Shown piece by piece: positions 9,012-17,677 of a stretch of DNA of 64,000 bases. The notes beneath the pieces were generated by a model. It searched no databases. It was not told where the DNA came from and saw nothing but the letters and a program-made list of their open reading frames with translations. The translations under genes were made by a program, and so were the position numbers. The stretch is taken from positions 57,280 to 121,279 of the forward strand of contig JABMJD010000004.1 in assembly GCA_013201395.1 (NCBI GenBank), read 5' to 3'. The stretch is from Candidatus Syntrophopropionicum ammoniitolerans. Its GTDB lineage: Bacteria > Bacillota > Desulfotomaculia > Desulfotomaculales > Pelotomaculaceae. Numbering within the stretch: position 1 is the first letter of the stretch; each line of letters opens with the position of its first letter.

Positions 9012-9899
9012 ATGTTTAAGAAGCTGTCGAGACTGGTAGGGTTGTTAACTGTTGTGGCCCTGCTGGCCGGAATAATGGCCGGCTGCGGGGAACAAACACA
9101 ACAAGGGGAACAAGGGGAACAGGGAGCAAAGGGACTCGTAAAACTAGGCTATGTGCAGTGGGATTCTGAAATTGCCAGCACTAACGTCATTAAAAAGGTA
9201 TTAGAAAACGAAGGTTTTGACGTAACAATCACTGCAGTAGATGCCGCACCTATGTGGCTGGGTGTAAGTGAAGGAGACTTTGACGGCATTGTCGCTGCCT
9301 GGCTGCCGGCAACTCACAAGGATTACTTTGAACAGGTTAAGGACAAGGTAGAGGACCTGGGTCCCAACCTGGAGGGAGCAAAGATTGGTCTGGTGGTCCC
9401 TGAATATGTAACTGTTAACTCAATTGAAGAACTAAATGATGTTAAGGACAAATTCGATGGCAAGATAACCGGAATTGAACCAGGCGCCGGAATTATGCTG
9501 GCCACGGAAGCAGCAATTGAGGAATATGATCTGGACTATCAATTACAAAGCAGCAGCAGCGCCGGCATGGCAGCAGCATTGAAAAAAGCAGCAGATAAAG
9601 AAGATTGGATTTTGATCACCGGTTGGACTCCACACTGGAAGTTTGCCAAGTGGGATCTCAAATACCTGGAAGACCCCAAAGAGGTTTACGGTTCTGAAGA
9701 ATTCATCCACACTATTGTACGTAATGGGCTGAAAGAAGACAACGAAGCTGCTTACAACATACTGGACAAGTTCAGCTGGACCGCTGCAGATATGGAAGCG
9801 GTTATGCTTGAAATCGAAGATGGTATGCAACCTGCAGAAGCAGCTGCCAAATGGATTGAGGAAAATCAGGAAAAAGTAGCTGAGTGGACAGGTAAATAA
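9012..9899 (+). CDS. proX: Glycine betaine/proline-type substrate-binding lipoprotein
   Basis: A 295-residue OpuAC-family solute receptor. The signal peptide ends in the lipobox MAGC, so the mature protein is lipid-anchored outside the membrane. The binding-domain landmarks GYVQWDSEIAST, MWLGVSEGDFDGIVAAWLP and the Trp-rich ITGWTPHWKFAKWDLKYLEDP supply the aromatic cage that holds quaternary ammonium groups in this family. The start follows GGGGG at a normal distance, 20 bases after proW. A strong terminator closes the operon. The exact ligand (betaine, proline betaine, choline or carnitine) is not decided by sequence. Confidence 0.93.
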   Translation: MFKKLSRLVGLLTVVALLAGIMAGCGEQTQQGEQGEQGAKGLVKLGYVQWDSEIASTNVIKKVLENEGFDVTITAVDAAPMWLGVSEGDFDGIVAAWLPATHKDYFEQVKDKVEDLGPNLEGAKIGLVVPEYVTVNSIEELNDVKDKFDGKITGIEPGAGIMLATEAAIEEYDLDYQLQSSSSAGMAAALKKAADKEDWILITGWTPHWKFAKWDLKYLEDPKEVYGSEEFIHTIVRNGLKEDNEAAYNILDKFSWTAADMEAVMLEIEDGMQPAEAAAKWIEENQEKVAEWTGK

Positions 9900-9915
9900 A
9901 AAGAGAATAAAAAAG

Positions 9916-9946
9916 AACCGGGCTCTCCAGGAGTCCGGTTTTTTTT
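9916..9946 (+). terminator. Rho-independent terminator of the opu operon
   Basis: AACCGGGCTC (9916-9925) pairs with GAGTCCGGTT (9931-9940), ten pairs with one G-U, followed by eight T. It lies 16 bases after proX. Confidence 0.9.
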
Positions 9947-9965
9947 GCTGTAATTGTCATAGGGT

Positions 9966-11156
9966 TTATAGGCCCGTGGCACGCCTCAGTTGTTCTGCCT
10001 TGTCAGTTGCCTCCCAGGGCAAGTCCAGATCAATTCTGCCAAAGTGCCCATACGCCGCTACCTGTTTATATATTGGCCGGCGTAGATGCAAATTTTCAAT
10101 GATGGCAGCAGGGCGCAAGTCAAAATGTTCCTGAACCAGCCTGGTCAACAACTGCTCCTCAATCTTGCAGGTACCAAAAGTGTCTACTGCAACTGAAACG
10201 GGGTGAGCCACTCCAATAGCATAGGCAACCTGAAACTCACATTTATCCGCCAGGCCGGCGGCAACTATATTTTTCGCTACATAGCGGGCAGCATAGCTGG
10301 CCGACCGGTCAACCTTGGTGGGGTCCTTGCCCGAAAAAGCACCTCCACCGTGCCTGGCCATACCACCATATGTATCCACAATAATCTTCCTGCCGGTAAG
10401 ACCCGCATCCCCCTGGGGGCCACCAATGACAAATCGGCCCGTAGGGTTAACAAAAATACGTGTATTTTTGTCCATCAGCTCCGGAGGAACAACCTCCTTT
10501 ATTACCTTGTTAATCACACCCTCCCGGATGTCAGCGAGCTTTACCTTGGGGTGGTGCTGGGTAGATACCACAATAGCATCCAAACGCCGGGGAAAACCAT
10601 TCTCATATTCCACTGTTACCTGGGTTTTTCCATCCGGTCTCAAGTAGGGCATTTCACCGCTTTTACGTACATCAGCCAGTCGCCGGGCCAGGCGGTGGGC
10701 CATAGCGATAGACAGGGGCATCAATTCTGGGGTTTCGTTTGTGGCATATCCAAACATCATGCCCTGGTCACCGGCCCCGATTAGGTCAAAAGAGTCGTGG
10801 CCGGCCTCATTACCTCTAGTTTCCAGTGACTGATCCACCCCCTGGGCAATGTCGCCGGACTGTTCGTCAATAGAGGTAAGGACCGCACAGGTGTCACAGT
10901 CAAAACCGTATTTCGCCCTGGTGTAGCCTATATCACGGATTGTCTGCCGGACAACCTTGGGAATATCAACATAACACTTTGTGGTCACCTCACCTGTTAC
11001 TAAAACCAGTCCGGTGGTAACCAGGGTTTCGCAGGCCACGCGAGCAAAAGGATCATCCAAAAATATTGCATCCAGCACCGCATCCGATACCTGATCCGCC
11101 ACCTTGTCCGGGTGTCCCTCAGTTACAGACTCGGATGTAAACAATCGTCTACCCAT
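9966..11156 (-). CDS. metK: S-adenosylmethionine synthetase
   Basis: Makes S-adenosylmethionine from methionine and ATP in the cytoplasm. The 396-residue protein has the three-domain MetK fold with the signatures [13 protein letters not shown] (ATP site), [12 protein letters not shown] and the P-loop-like [17 protein letters not shown]. All the usual catalytic Lys, Asp and His residues in these motifs are present. It converges with the opu operon. A probable sigma-A promoter and a 20-base palindrome lie upstream. No S-box riboswitch could be recognised in the 149-base leader. Confidence 0.97.
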   Translation of the reverse strand: MGRRLFTSESVTEGHPDKVADQVSDAVLDAIFLDDPFARVACETLVTTGLVLVTGEVTTKCYVDIPKVVRQTIRDIGYTRAKYGFDCDTCAVLTSIDEQSGDIAQGVDQSLETRGNEAGHDSFDLIGAGDQGMMFGYATNETPELMPLSIAMAHRLARRLADVRKSGEMPYLRPDGKTQVTVEYENGFPRRLDAIVVSTQHHPKVKLADIREGVINKVIKEVVPPELMDKNTRIFVNPTGRFVIGGPQGDAGLTGRKIIVDTYGGMARHGGGAFSGKDPTKVDRSASYAARYVAKNIVAAGLADKCEFQVAYAIGVAHPVSVAVDTFGTCKIEEQLLTRLVQEHFDLRPAAIIENLHLRRPIYKQVAAYGHFGRIDLDLPWEATDKAEQLRRATGL

Positions 11157-11199
11157 TTATTGACCTCCTTAATCTGGAAAAGGCTCCAGTATAAAATCA

Positions 11200-11219
11200 A
11201 ACCTCTTCCGGAAGAGGTT
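11200..11219. repeat. Perfect 20-base palindrome in the metK leader
   Basis: AACCTCTTCCGGAAGAGGTT is fully self-complementary. In RNA it folds as 8 pairs around CCGG with a short T-rich tail on the minus strand. It could be an operator, a leader hairpin or a weak terminator after ylmC. Confidence 0.5.
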
Positions 11220-11242
11220 AAAATCAATCAACAGCCAGTCCC

Positions 11243-11270
11243 TCTATAATGTGGAAAAAATTAATGTTAA
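11243..11270 (-). promoter_or_regulatory. Possible sigma-A promoter of metK
   Basis: Minus strand TTAACA (11270-11265), 16 bases, TATAGA (11248-11243), about 90 bases before the metK start. The match is moderate. Confidence 0.4.
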
Positions 11271-11305
11271 AGTTAATACATTCTAACAAAATGCCGTTAT
11301 TCATG

Positions 11306-11569
11306 TCAACTTTTATGAGAATCCGGCCGGATAGCATTTTCTATTTCTACGAGGACTGTATCCACACCAATCTTCTTGATTTGATCCCAGGGAATTACCA
11401 GATCCCTACGGGCAGCAAGCCCAAAGTATTTCCTGCCCCCTGAAAGGACCAGGGATGTAACCTTCCCCGTCTCCAGGTCTATGTAAACATCACTAACCGG
11501 GCCCAGTTTCATCCCATCAACCAGGTTTATTATATCCCGCCGCCCCAAATCAGAAATTCTGAACAACAT
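11306..11569 (-). CDS. PRC-barrel protein of the YlmC/YmxH sporulation family
   Basis: An 87-residue single PRC-barrel domain, MLFRISDLGRRDIINLVDGM followed by GPVSDVYIDLETGKV and a YFGL...D...IPWDQIKKIG segment, which is the pattern of B. subtilis YlmC and YmxH. These are sporulation-associated proteins of unknown mechanism. I chose the ATG at 11569, 8 bases after a run of six G; a GTG three codons earlier overlaps that site. It stands between murJ and metK on the same strand. Its presence supports a spore-forming host. Confidence 0.85.
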   Translation of the reverse strand: MLFRISDLGRRDIINLVDGMKLGPVSDVYIDLETGKVTSLVLSGGRKYFGLAARRDLVIPWDQIKKIGVDTVLVEIENAIRPDSHKS

Positions 11570-11723
11570 TGTTAACACCCCCCACTAGCCTATGCAAAAG
11601 CTGAAAGGAGGTTACAACCCGGCCCACAATTATCAAGGAAAACCCCTTATTTTGCAAACATCAGCATATCAGCACCTATCCGGAAGGTTATCAGCCCCTG
11701 CCCGAGCGCTTTCTCCAGCAGGG

Positions 11724-13280
11724 CTACCTCCTTCGTCCAGCCAGGGCTTTTTTAAAAGATTGCCAGAGCACATGAACCTCTTTTACTCCCATGACAAAAA
11801 AGGCGGTGACAAAAACCAGCAGGCCGGCACCACCGGCGAGGGCCACCTGAATAATCAAGCCCATTTTCCCCTGAACCAGCCCCATCAGAGCCTCATTGGT
11901 GACATAACATACTGTAGCCATCAAACCGGCCGCTACTAAAACAGCCAGCATAAATCTCCACAGCCCGTCCCGGTATAGGCCGGGTATTTTTTTCTCCAAT
12001 TGCCACATCAACAAACCCATATAGGTTAGATTAGCCAGAGAGCTGGCCAGGGCCAGCCCGGCATGCTGGAGAATACCAATTAGTAACAAGCTGAAACCAA
12101 GGTTTACCACTACCTGAACAATGCTTATTTTTAGGGGAGTGCGGGTATCTTGTAAAGAATAAAAACCACGGGTCAACAGCAGGCCGGCAGCAAAACCTAC
12201 CGTACCGATTGAATAGCATATTAAGGCCGCTGTGGTCATTTCCACTGATTCCTGACCAAAGAGCCCAAACCCATAGACAAATTTTACAATGGGATGGCCC
12301 AGGGTAATTAAACCCACCGTGGTGGCAATAATGCCGGCAAAAACAATTTTTAGTGACCCCAGCAGGGTAGCAGCAAAATCCTCCATCTTTTTTTCTGCGG
12401 CCAACCGGGAAATGGTAGGGAAGACAGCGGTAGTCAGGGCGGTAACCACCAGGCCGATGGAGAACTGGACTATCTTGTCGGCATAGCCCAGGGAGGCCAC
12501 ACTGCCTACTGCCAGCCAGGATGCCAGTACAAAGGTAACAAATACGTTGATCTGGGTGATAGACAAACTAAAAAAAGAGGGGATGGCCAGATGCCAAATT
12601 TTTCTCAAACCGGGGTGGCGCCAATCCAGGCGCCAACTCAAACGGAAACCCGCTTTGTACAAGGTCGGTAATTGCACCAGAGCCATAGCAGCCATGGCCA
12701 GCATGGTCCCCAGGGTAAGACCGTGCACACCATATAATCGGCCAAGTGTCAAAGCAGAAACAATAACAAAGATATTGTTAACAGAACTGCTGAAGGCCGG
12801 TAGGCCAAAAATATTATTTGCGTTTAATAGTTGGGTGTAGAGGGAGGCCAGACTGGCAAAAATCATCCATGGCAGGATGATACGCCAGAGTTCAATTGTC
12901 AAATCCCTGGTAGCACCGGTAAAACCTGGCGCTATAAATTTAACCAGCAGGGGAGCCCCTATGATGCCAATGATGGAAGCAAAGAGGAAGAAGACAACCA
13001 CCAGGGCAATAACAGTGTTGAATAATCCCCAGGCCTCACGTTTTTGGCCTTTAGAGACATATTCAGTAAAAATAGGCACTATCACTGTAGCCAGGGCCCC
13101 GCAAACTACGGTAAATAACATGTTGGGGACCTTCAAGGACATCTGGTAAGCATCAGCCAGATAACTGGTCCCCAATAAGCCCGCTATTACGGATTCCCGC
13201 ACCAGGCCCAGGATCCTGGACATCAAGATAAAAAAGGCGATCGTCAGCGTCGCCTTAAAAATAAATTTACCATTCGCCAT
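11724..13280 (-). CDS. murJ: Lipid II flippase MurJ (MOP/MVF superfamily)
   Basis: A 518-residue polytopic membrane protein of the MurJ/MviN family with about 14 helices, beginning KATLTIAFFILMSRILGLVRE, the family's first-helix signature with the functional Arg residues. It moves lipid-linked peptidoglycan precursor across the cytoplasmic membrane. In a locus rich in envelope polysaccharide genes it could instead serve another lipid-linked glycan. Ribosome site is weak (GGTGTTG). It lies between the phosphohexomutase and ylmC/ymxH, all on the minus strand. Confidence 0.9.
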   Translation of the reverse strand: MANGKFIFKATLTIAFFILMSRILGLVRESVIAGLLGTSYLADAYQMSLKVPNMLFTVVCGALATVIVPIFTEYVSKGQKREAWGLFNTVIALVVVFFLFASIIGIIGAPLLVKFIAPGFTGATRDLTIELWRIILPWMIFASLASLYTQLLNANNIFGLPAFSSSVNNIFVIVSALTLGRLYGVHGLTLGTMLAMAAMALVQLPTLYKAGFRLSWRLDWRHPGLRKIWHLAIPSFFSLSITQINVFVTFVLASWLAVGSVASLGYADKIVQFSIGLVVTALTTAVFPTISRLAAEKKMEDFAATLLGSLKIVFAGIIATTVGLITLGHPIVKFVYGFGLFGQESVEMTTAALICYSIGTVGFAAGLLLTRGFYSLQDTRTPLKISIVQVVVNLGFSLLLIGILQHAGLALASSLANLTYMGLLMWQLEKKIPGLYRDGLWRFMLAVLVAAGLMATVCYVTNEALMGLVQGKMGLIIQVALAGGAGLLVFVTAFFVMGVKEVHVLWQSFKKALAGRRR

Positions 13281-13364
13281 ATTTCAACACCGATTATCTT
13301 ATTTCTACCCCGGCTATACAAATCCTCCCTATAGAATTATTTTTCTGGTTTTCTAAACACCATC

Positions 13365-14789
13365 TTAAATAGCCAATAGAGCCTTCATGTCTCCCTGTAT
13401 TTCCTTCACATCCTCCGGTGTCCCGGCCTCAACATAAATTCTAAACAGTGGTTCTGTGCCGGAAGCCCGCACCAAAACCCAAGCCCCATCATCCAGCAAA
13501 AATTTGACCCCATCAACCGAAGTACCGCCTGTTATCCCACGCTTGCCCAGTGTTGTCGGTTTCAGGTTTTGTAATAGCCTTAAAACTCTATCCTTTTCCT
13601 GTACGGAGGTGCTCACATCCAGCCTTTCACTGTGCAGACGGCCAAATCTTTCGGCCACCTGCTCCATTAGCGTAGTCAGGCTTTGGCCCTGCATGGCAAC
13701 AATTTCTGCTGCCAGCAAACCGGCCAGGATGCCGTCTTTTTCCGGTACATGCCCCTGCATTGACAACCCGCCGCTTTCCTCGCCCCCCAGCACAGCTCCC
13801 TTTTCAGTCAGGCATTGACAGATATATTTAAAACCTACCGGTGTTTCCATTGCTTGTTGGCCGAACTGTTCGGCTATTCGATCCAACAGGTGGGTAGTGG
13901 CCACCGTACGCGCCACCGGTCCCCGCAAACCCCGCCTGCTGTATAGATGAAAGAGCAAAATGGGCAGAAACTGGTTAGGGGTTATAAACTGACCATTGCT
14001 GTCAATAAGGCCAAAACGATCAGCATCGCCATCCAGGGCCAATCCCAGGTGGGCCCCGCAATTCACAACCTTTTCCCTTAACTGCCCCAGTGATTTGGCG
14101 GTGGGTTCAGGCAGACCACCACCAAAAAAAGGATCACTGTGATTATGTATAGCAGTAACGGAAGCCCCCCCGTGCATCAGCAGGTTCTCCAAATAACCAA
14201 CCCCGGCCCCATGCATAGGATCAACAATTACCTTCAAGCCGGCCTTCTCAATGGCCGGCACATCAACCAGGGCAGTAATATGGCGGGCATAGCCTGCATA
14301 GGGATTCACCTTTTCTATTAGCGCCTGGTTATCCCCACCACTTTTTTCCGGCACATCTGCCAGCGCCTTGATATTATCCTCTATCTTTGCGGTTATATGG
14401 GGTAGAGCGGGACCGGCATAATCGGGGATAAATTTTATGCCGTTGTACTCCGGCGGATTGTGGCTGGCTGTGAGCATGATCCCGCCACCGGCATTATAAT
14501 GTTTTATGGCATATGCTACCACAGGGGTAGGGGTAGCCCTGTCCATAATTCGTACTGCTATGCCCTGTCCAGCCAGGACCCTCGCTGTTTCTGCCGCAAA
14601 ACGGTCAGAAAAAAAGCGGTTATCGTAACCAATCACAACACCCCGAGCAGCCAAACCATTTTTCAGAATATACATTCCTATAGAGCGGGCCACCAGTCGT
14701 ACATTGGCAAAGTTAAAATCCTCCGCCAGGATGCCGCGCCACCCGTCTGTGCCAAAGGATATTTGTTTCATCCGCGGAGAAAAATTCAT
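13365..14789 (-). CDS. Phosphoglucomutase/phosphomannomutase family protein
   Basis: Interconverts hexose-1- and hexose-6-phosphates, here most likely feeding glucose-1-phosphate to the neighbouring GalU. The 474-residue alpha-D-phosphohexomutase has all four landmarks: phosphoserine loop TASHNPPEYNG, metal loop DGDADR, sugar-binding loop GGEESGG and phosphate-binding RASGTEP. The start is ATG at 14789 after GGGGGAG; a second Met six codons on is possible. Substrate preference (Glc or Man) is not fixed by these motifs. Confidence 0.92.
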   Translation of the reverse strand: MNFSPRMKQISFGTDGWRGILAEDFNFANVRLVARSIGMYILKNGLAARGVVIGYDNRFFSDRFAAETARVLAGQGIAVRIMDRATPTPVVAYAIKHYNAGGGIMLTASHNPPEYNGIKFIPDYAGPALPHITAKIEDNIKALADVPEKSGGDNQALIEKVNPYAGYARHITALVDVPAIEKAGLKVIVDPMHGAGVGYLENLLMHGGASVTAIHNHSDPFFGGGLPEPTAKSLGQLREKVVNCGAHLGLALDGDADRFGLIDSNGQFITPNQFLPILLFHLYSRRGLRGPVARTVATTHLLDRIAEQFGQQAMETPVGFKYICQCLTEKGAVLGGEESGGLSMQGHVPEKDGILAGLLAAEIVAMQGQSLTTLMEQVAERFGRLHSERLDVSTSVQEKDRVLRLLQNLKPTTLGKRGITGGTSVDGVKFLLDDGAWVLVRASGTEPLFRIYVEAGTPEDVKEIQGDMKALLAI

Positions 14790-14900
14790 ATTTTACCATC
14801 TCCCCCAGTATAATCTATAGATATTAGTTTGCCGGTGGAGATGGTATTTATGCGTTATTTACTGTTAATACAACCTGAAGGGGAAAAAGGGAGGGGAACC

Positions 14901-15029
14901 ATGGACGAACATAAGGTTGAAACTCTAGAAAAACTCGGTCGGCGCAGGGTAATATTTGAAAACTACATTGCTTTGGTTAAAAAACAGGTCAGCGGCAAAA
15001 AAGGGAGGGATGGCAACAAGGATAAATAA
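14901..15029 (+). CDS. Small charged protein of unknown function
   Basis: A 42-residue plus-strand frame beginning MDEHKVETLEKLGRRRVIFE and ending in a Lys/Gly-rich tail. GGGAGGGG lies 4 bases before the ATG. A longer in-frame version starts at 14850 or 14829, adding RYLLLIQPEGEKGRG. It is divergent from the phosphohexomutase, with a TATAAT at 14809-14814 between them. The first half could form one amphipathic helix. I do not recognise it. The good ribosome site and the lack of any other gene here argue that it is real. Confidence 0.45.
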   Translation: MDEHKVETLEKLGRRRVIFENYIALVKKQVSGKKGRDGNKDK

Positions 15030-15060
15030 TTGATCCAGGCCCCATTCCCGGCCGGGCCGA

Positions 15061-15750
15061 CTATTCATGCCTCATTGACGAAAGGTTTAGCCTGGCTAGA
15101 ACAGCCCATCTCCTATATTTGCGGCGGAGTGATCCCCGGCAGGCATCATAGCTGGCTATTGTCTCTTGAAAGAGGCAACGGGCCCTTTCTCGATCATAGC
15201 CTGGCAAAAGCTGCCGCCCGGCCCAGTAAAAAACCAGGGGAGAACCATATAACAAAAGTTGCCGGAAGGCTTCCTCAACCCTCTCATCGGGCAACCCTGC
15301 TTCAAGGTAGATTTTAACCAGATATAGATAAGGCTCCCCCATACTAACCTTGGGGTTGAAGCTAATTGCCTTTTCCAGCTCTTCTCTGCCCTCATCAACC
15401 CGGCCACACTCATAGTATGAGGCACCCAGGTAGAAATGAAAAAAGGGGTGCCCTTCCATTTTGGCGTAAGCACGTTCCAAAAAGGATAGGGCTTCCAGGT
15501 ATTTACCCTTGCGGAAATATGCTTCACCCAACTCCAGATGAAACTCCGCATTGGCCGGATTTATTTTGATATCTCTTTTCAATTGTCTAACCCTTTTACT
15601 CCGCCGCCAGGGGGCAAATATATCCGGCAGGATACCGACAAAACGCCGATCCACAAAAAATATTACCAACAGCAGGATCACCAGGGCAAAAAAGGGGTTG
15701 CCACTTAGGAATGATAGTAAAACCAAAGCTAGTATGAATATTTTGCTCAT
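15061..15750 (-). CDS. Membrane-anchored TPR protein
   Basis: A 229-residue protein with two closely spaced hydrophobic N-terminal segments (about residues 3-33) and then tetratricopeptide helices, e.g. EFHLELGEAYFRKGKYLEAL and FHFYLGASYYECGRVDEGREELEKAI. TPR units bind partner proteins; the hydrophobic start would tether it to the membrane. It follows galE on the same strand with 43 bases between, so it probably belongs to the galU-galE unit. No enzymatic domain is seen. Start ATG at 15750 follows GGGGGC at 6 bases. Confidence 0.75.
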   Translation of the reverse strand: MSKIFILALVLLSFLSGNPFFALVILLLVIFFVDRRFVGILPDIFAPWRRSKRVRQLKRDIKINPANAEFHLELGEAYFRKGKYLEALSFLERAYAKMEGHPFFHFYLGASYYECGRVDEGREELEKAISFNPKVSMGEPYLYLVKIYLEAGLPDERVEEAFRQLLLYGSPLVFYWAGRQLLPGYDRERARCLFQETIASYDACRGSLRRKYRRWAVLARLNLSSMRHE

Positions 15751-15793
15751 CTACAAGCCCCCGGTTAAACATTTGGACTACTATACTTACTGG

Positions 15794-16720
15794 CTATCCG
15801 GCCACCAGGCGCCGGCGATAAAATGCCACAGTTTCCCGCAAGCCATCTGCTAGACTATAACGGGGCCTCCAGTCCAGCGTGGTACAAGCACTTCTGTTAG
15901 CCAGGTAACTGTGGGTAATATCCCCCGGACGGGGTGGCTTGTATACAGGTTCCAATCTACTGCCGGTGACTTCCAACAGCTTCTGGAATAAACGGTTAAC
16001 GGATACACCCTCACCAGTGCTGATATTGAAAACCCCGCCATCTCTCCTGTGTAGTGCAGCCATGCCGGCGGAGGCGACATCCTTTACATAAACGAAATCC
16101 CGGGTCTGTTCCCCGCTACCAAAAATATGGGGCCTCTCACCCCTTAAGATTTTATCAGCAAATATGGCCACAACCCCACCTTCCCCGGCAGAATCCTGGC
16201 GGGCCCCATAAACATTAGCAAAACGCAACACCGTATAATTAACCCCACTAATTTCCTTGTAGACCCGTAGATAATGTTCCACTGTATATTTGGAAATGCC
16301 GTAAGGATTTTGCGGCCCCACCGGGTGCCCTTCATCCAGGGGCAGGTAGGAGGGGTTACCATAAACCGCTGCCGTAGAAGCATAAACAATTTTGCCCACA
16401 CCGTGGCCGACACAAGCCTGGAGGAGGTTGATAGCTCCGAGGATGTTGTTTGACGCATCAGCAAGGGGGTTGTTGATAGAACACTGCACATCAGCCTGGG
16501 CAGCAAGATGTATTACCGCCTCAGGCTTTTCCCGGGCAACCGTTTCCCTGAGAGCCCGGTCGCATATGTCCAGTTTATAAAAATTGACCCGGGGATTAAT
16601 ATTTTCAAAATGTCCTGTAGATAAATTGTCTACCACCCCAACTTGATGCCCTGTTTCCACAAGCAGATCAACAATATGTGAGCCGATAAAACCAGCTCCC
16701 CCTGTTACCAATACCCTCAT
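15794..16720 (-). CDS. galE: UDP-glucose 4-epimerase-like NAD-dependent epimerase
   Basis: An extended short-chain dehydrogenase that epimerises UDP-hexoses, for example UDP-Glc to UDP-Gal. The Rossmann loop is VLVTGGAGFIGSHIVD, the catalytic YxxxK is YGISK, and the family signature LRFANVYGARQ follows. The length of 308 residues is normal. The ATG at 16720 overlaps the galU stop (TGATG) and has GAGGAG 8 bases upstream, hence translational coupling. The family also contains UDP-GlcNAc and UDP-GlcA epimerases, so the exact substrate is uncertain. Confidence 0.87.
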   Translation of the reverse strand: MRVLVTGGAGFIGSHIVDLLVETGHQVGVVDNLSTGHFENINPRVNFYKLDICDRALRETVAREKPEAVIHLAAQADVQCSINNPLADASNNILGAINLLQACVGHGVGKIVYASTAAVYGNPSYLPLDEGHPVGPQNPYGISKYTVEHYLRVYKEISGVNYTVLRFANVYGARQDSAGEGGVVAIFADKILRGERPHIFGSGEQTRDFVYVKDVASAGMAALHRRDGGVFNISTGEGVSVNRLFQKLLEVTGSRLEPVYKPPRPGDITHSYLANRSACTTLDWRPRYSLADGLRETVAFYRRRLVAG

Positions 16721-17598
16721 CAACCAAGCTCCTCGTTGATAGATTTGAGATAGCGCTGAAAACTCTCCCGCAAATCCGGCCGTGTCAGGGCAAATTCTAC
16801 CGTGGCCCGCAAGTAGCCCAGTTTATCACCAACATCATACCTTTTACCTTCAAAAGTCATCCCAAAAACAGGTTGTTCCGTACACAAAACCTTCAGAGCG
16901 TCAGTGAGCTGGATTTCCCCTCCGGCTCCCGGGCCGATTTCCGATAGTATAGAAAAGATACGGGGTTCAATAATATACCGGCCCATTATTGCCAGTTGGG
17001 AAGGAGCCTTTTCCGGTGCGGGCTTCTCTACCAGATCGCGGACGCGGAATAAACCCGGCCTTTCTACAGTGGAATCCAGAATACCGTATTTGGCCACATC
17101 TTTCTCCGGCACCTCCATGACCGCAATCACTGTAGACTGCACCTCATTATACATCTCAATCATCTGCTTCAGGCAAGGTTGTTTATCATTGACCACGATA
17201 TCATCGCCCAGCAGCACTGCGAAAGGTTCATTACCCACAAATCTGCGGGCGCAGTGCACAGCATGGCCGAGACCCAACGGTTCTTTTTGCCTGACGAAGC
17301 AAACATGAGCAAGCCGGCTGATGTTTTGGACCATTTCCAGCAGGGGGGTTTTCCCTGTTTCCTTGAGCCGCACCTCCAACTCCAGGGATTTATCAAAATG
17401 GTCCTCTATGGAATGTTTGTTTCTGCCTGTAATAATCAATATTTCATCAATGCCTGAGTTTATTACTTCTTCAACTATGTACTGGATCGCCGGCTTATCT
17501 ACAATTGGCAGCATCTCCTTGGGCTGTGCCTTGGTGGCGGGTAAAAAACGCACCCCCAAACCAGCAGCGGGTATAACCGCCTTTTTTATTCTTTTCAC
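16720..17598 (-). CDS. galU: UTP-glucose-1-phosphate uridylyltransferase
   Basis: Makes UDP-glucose from UTP and glucose-1-phosphate, feeding GalE and the glycosyltransferases nearby. The nucleotidyltransferase start KKAVIPAAGLGVRFLPATKA, the KEMLP and FAVLLGDDIV segments and the GGEIQLTDAL motif identify GalU. The 292-residue product starts at GTG 17598 behind AAGGAGG. A Spo0A-box sequence lies 28 bases upstream of the start, between tagO and galU. It is translationally coupled to galE. Confidence 0.95.
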   Translation of the reverse strand: MKRIKKAVIPAAGLGVRFLPATKAQPKEMLPIVDKPAIQYIVEEVINSGIDEILIITGRNKHSIEDHFDKSLELEVRLKETGKTPLLEMVQNISRLAHVCFVRQKEPLGLGHAVHCARRFVGNEPFAVLLGDDIVVNDKQPCLKQMIEMYNEVQSTVIAVMEVPEKDVAKYGILDSTVERPGLFRVRDLVEKPAPEKAPSQLAIMGRYIIEPRIFSILSEIGPGAGGEIQLTDALKVLCTEQPVFGMTFEGKRYDVGDKLGYLRATVEFALTRPDLRESFQRYLKSINEELG

Positions 17599-17625
17599 AA
17601 AAAAATTCCTCCTTTTTTAATTTAG

Positions 17626-17634
17626 TTCGACAAA
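17626..17634 (-). promoter_or_regulatory. Spo0A box upstream of galU
   Basis: Minus strand TTTTGTCGAACTAA, identical over 14 bases with the site upstream of the diguanylate cyclase and 28 bases from the galU start. Confidence 0.45.
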
Positions 17635-17651
17635 ATAGCCACCATGTAAAA

Positions 17652-17677
17652 CAGCGGCCCTTTGGTTAGGACCGCTG
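17652..17677 (-). terminator. Terminator after tagO
   Basis: On the minus strand CAGCGGTCC pairs with GGGCCGCTG around an 8-base loop and is followed by TTTTACAT. It overlaps the last codons of tagO, separating it from galU. Confidence 0.7.

Noticed and set aside
11157..11305. SAM (S-box) riboswitch upstream of metK
   Set aside because: The sequence blocks and four-way junction of S-box RNAs are not visible.
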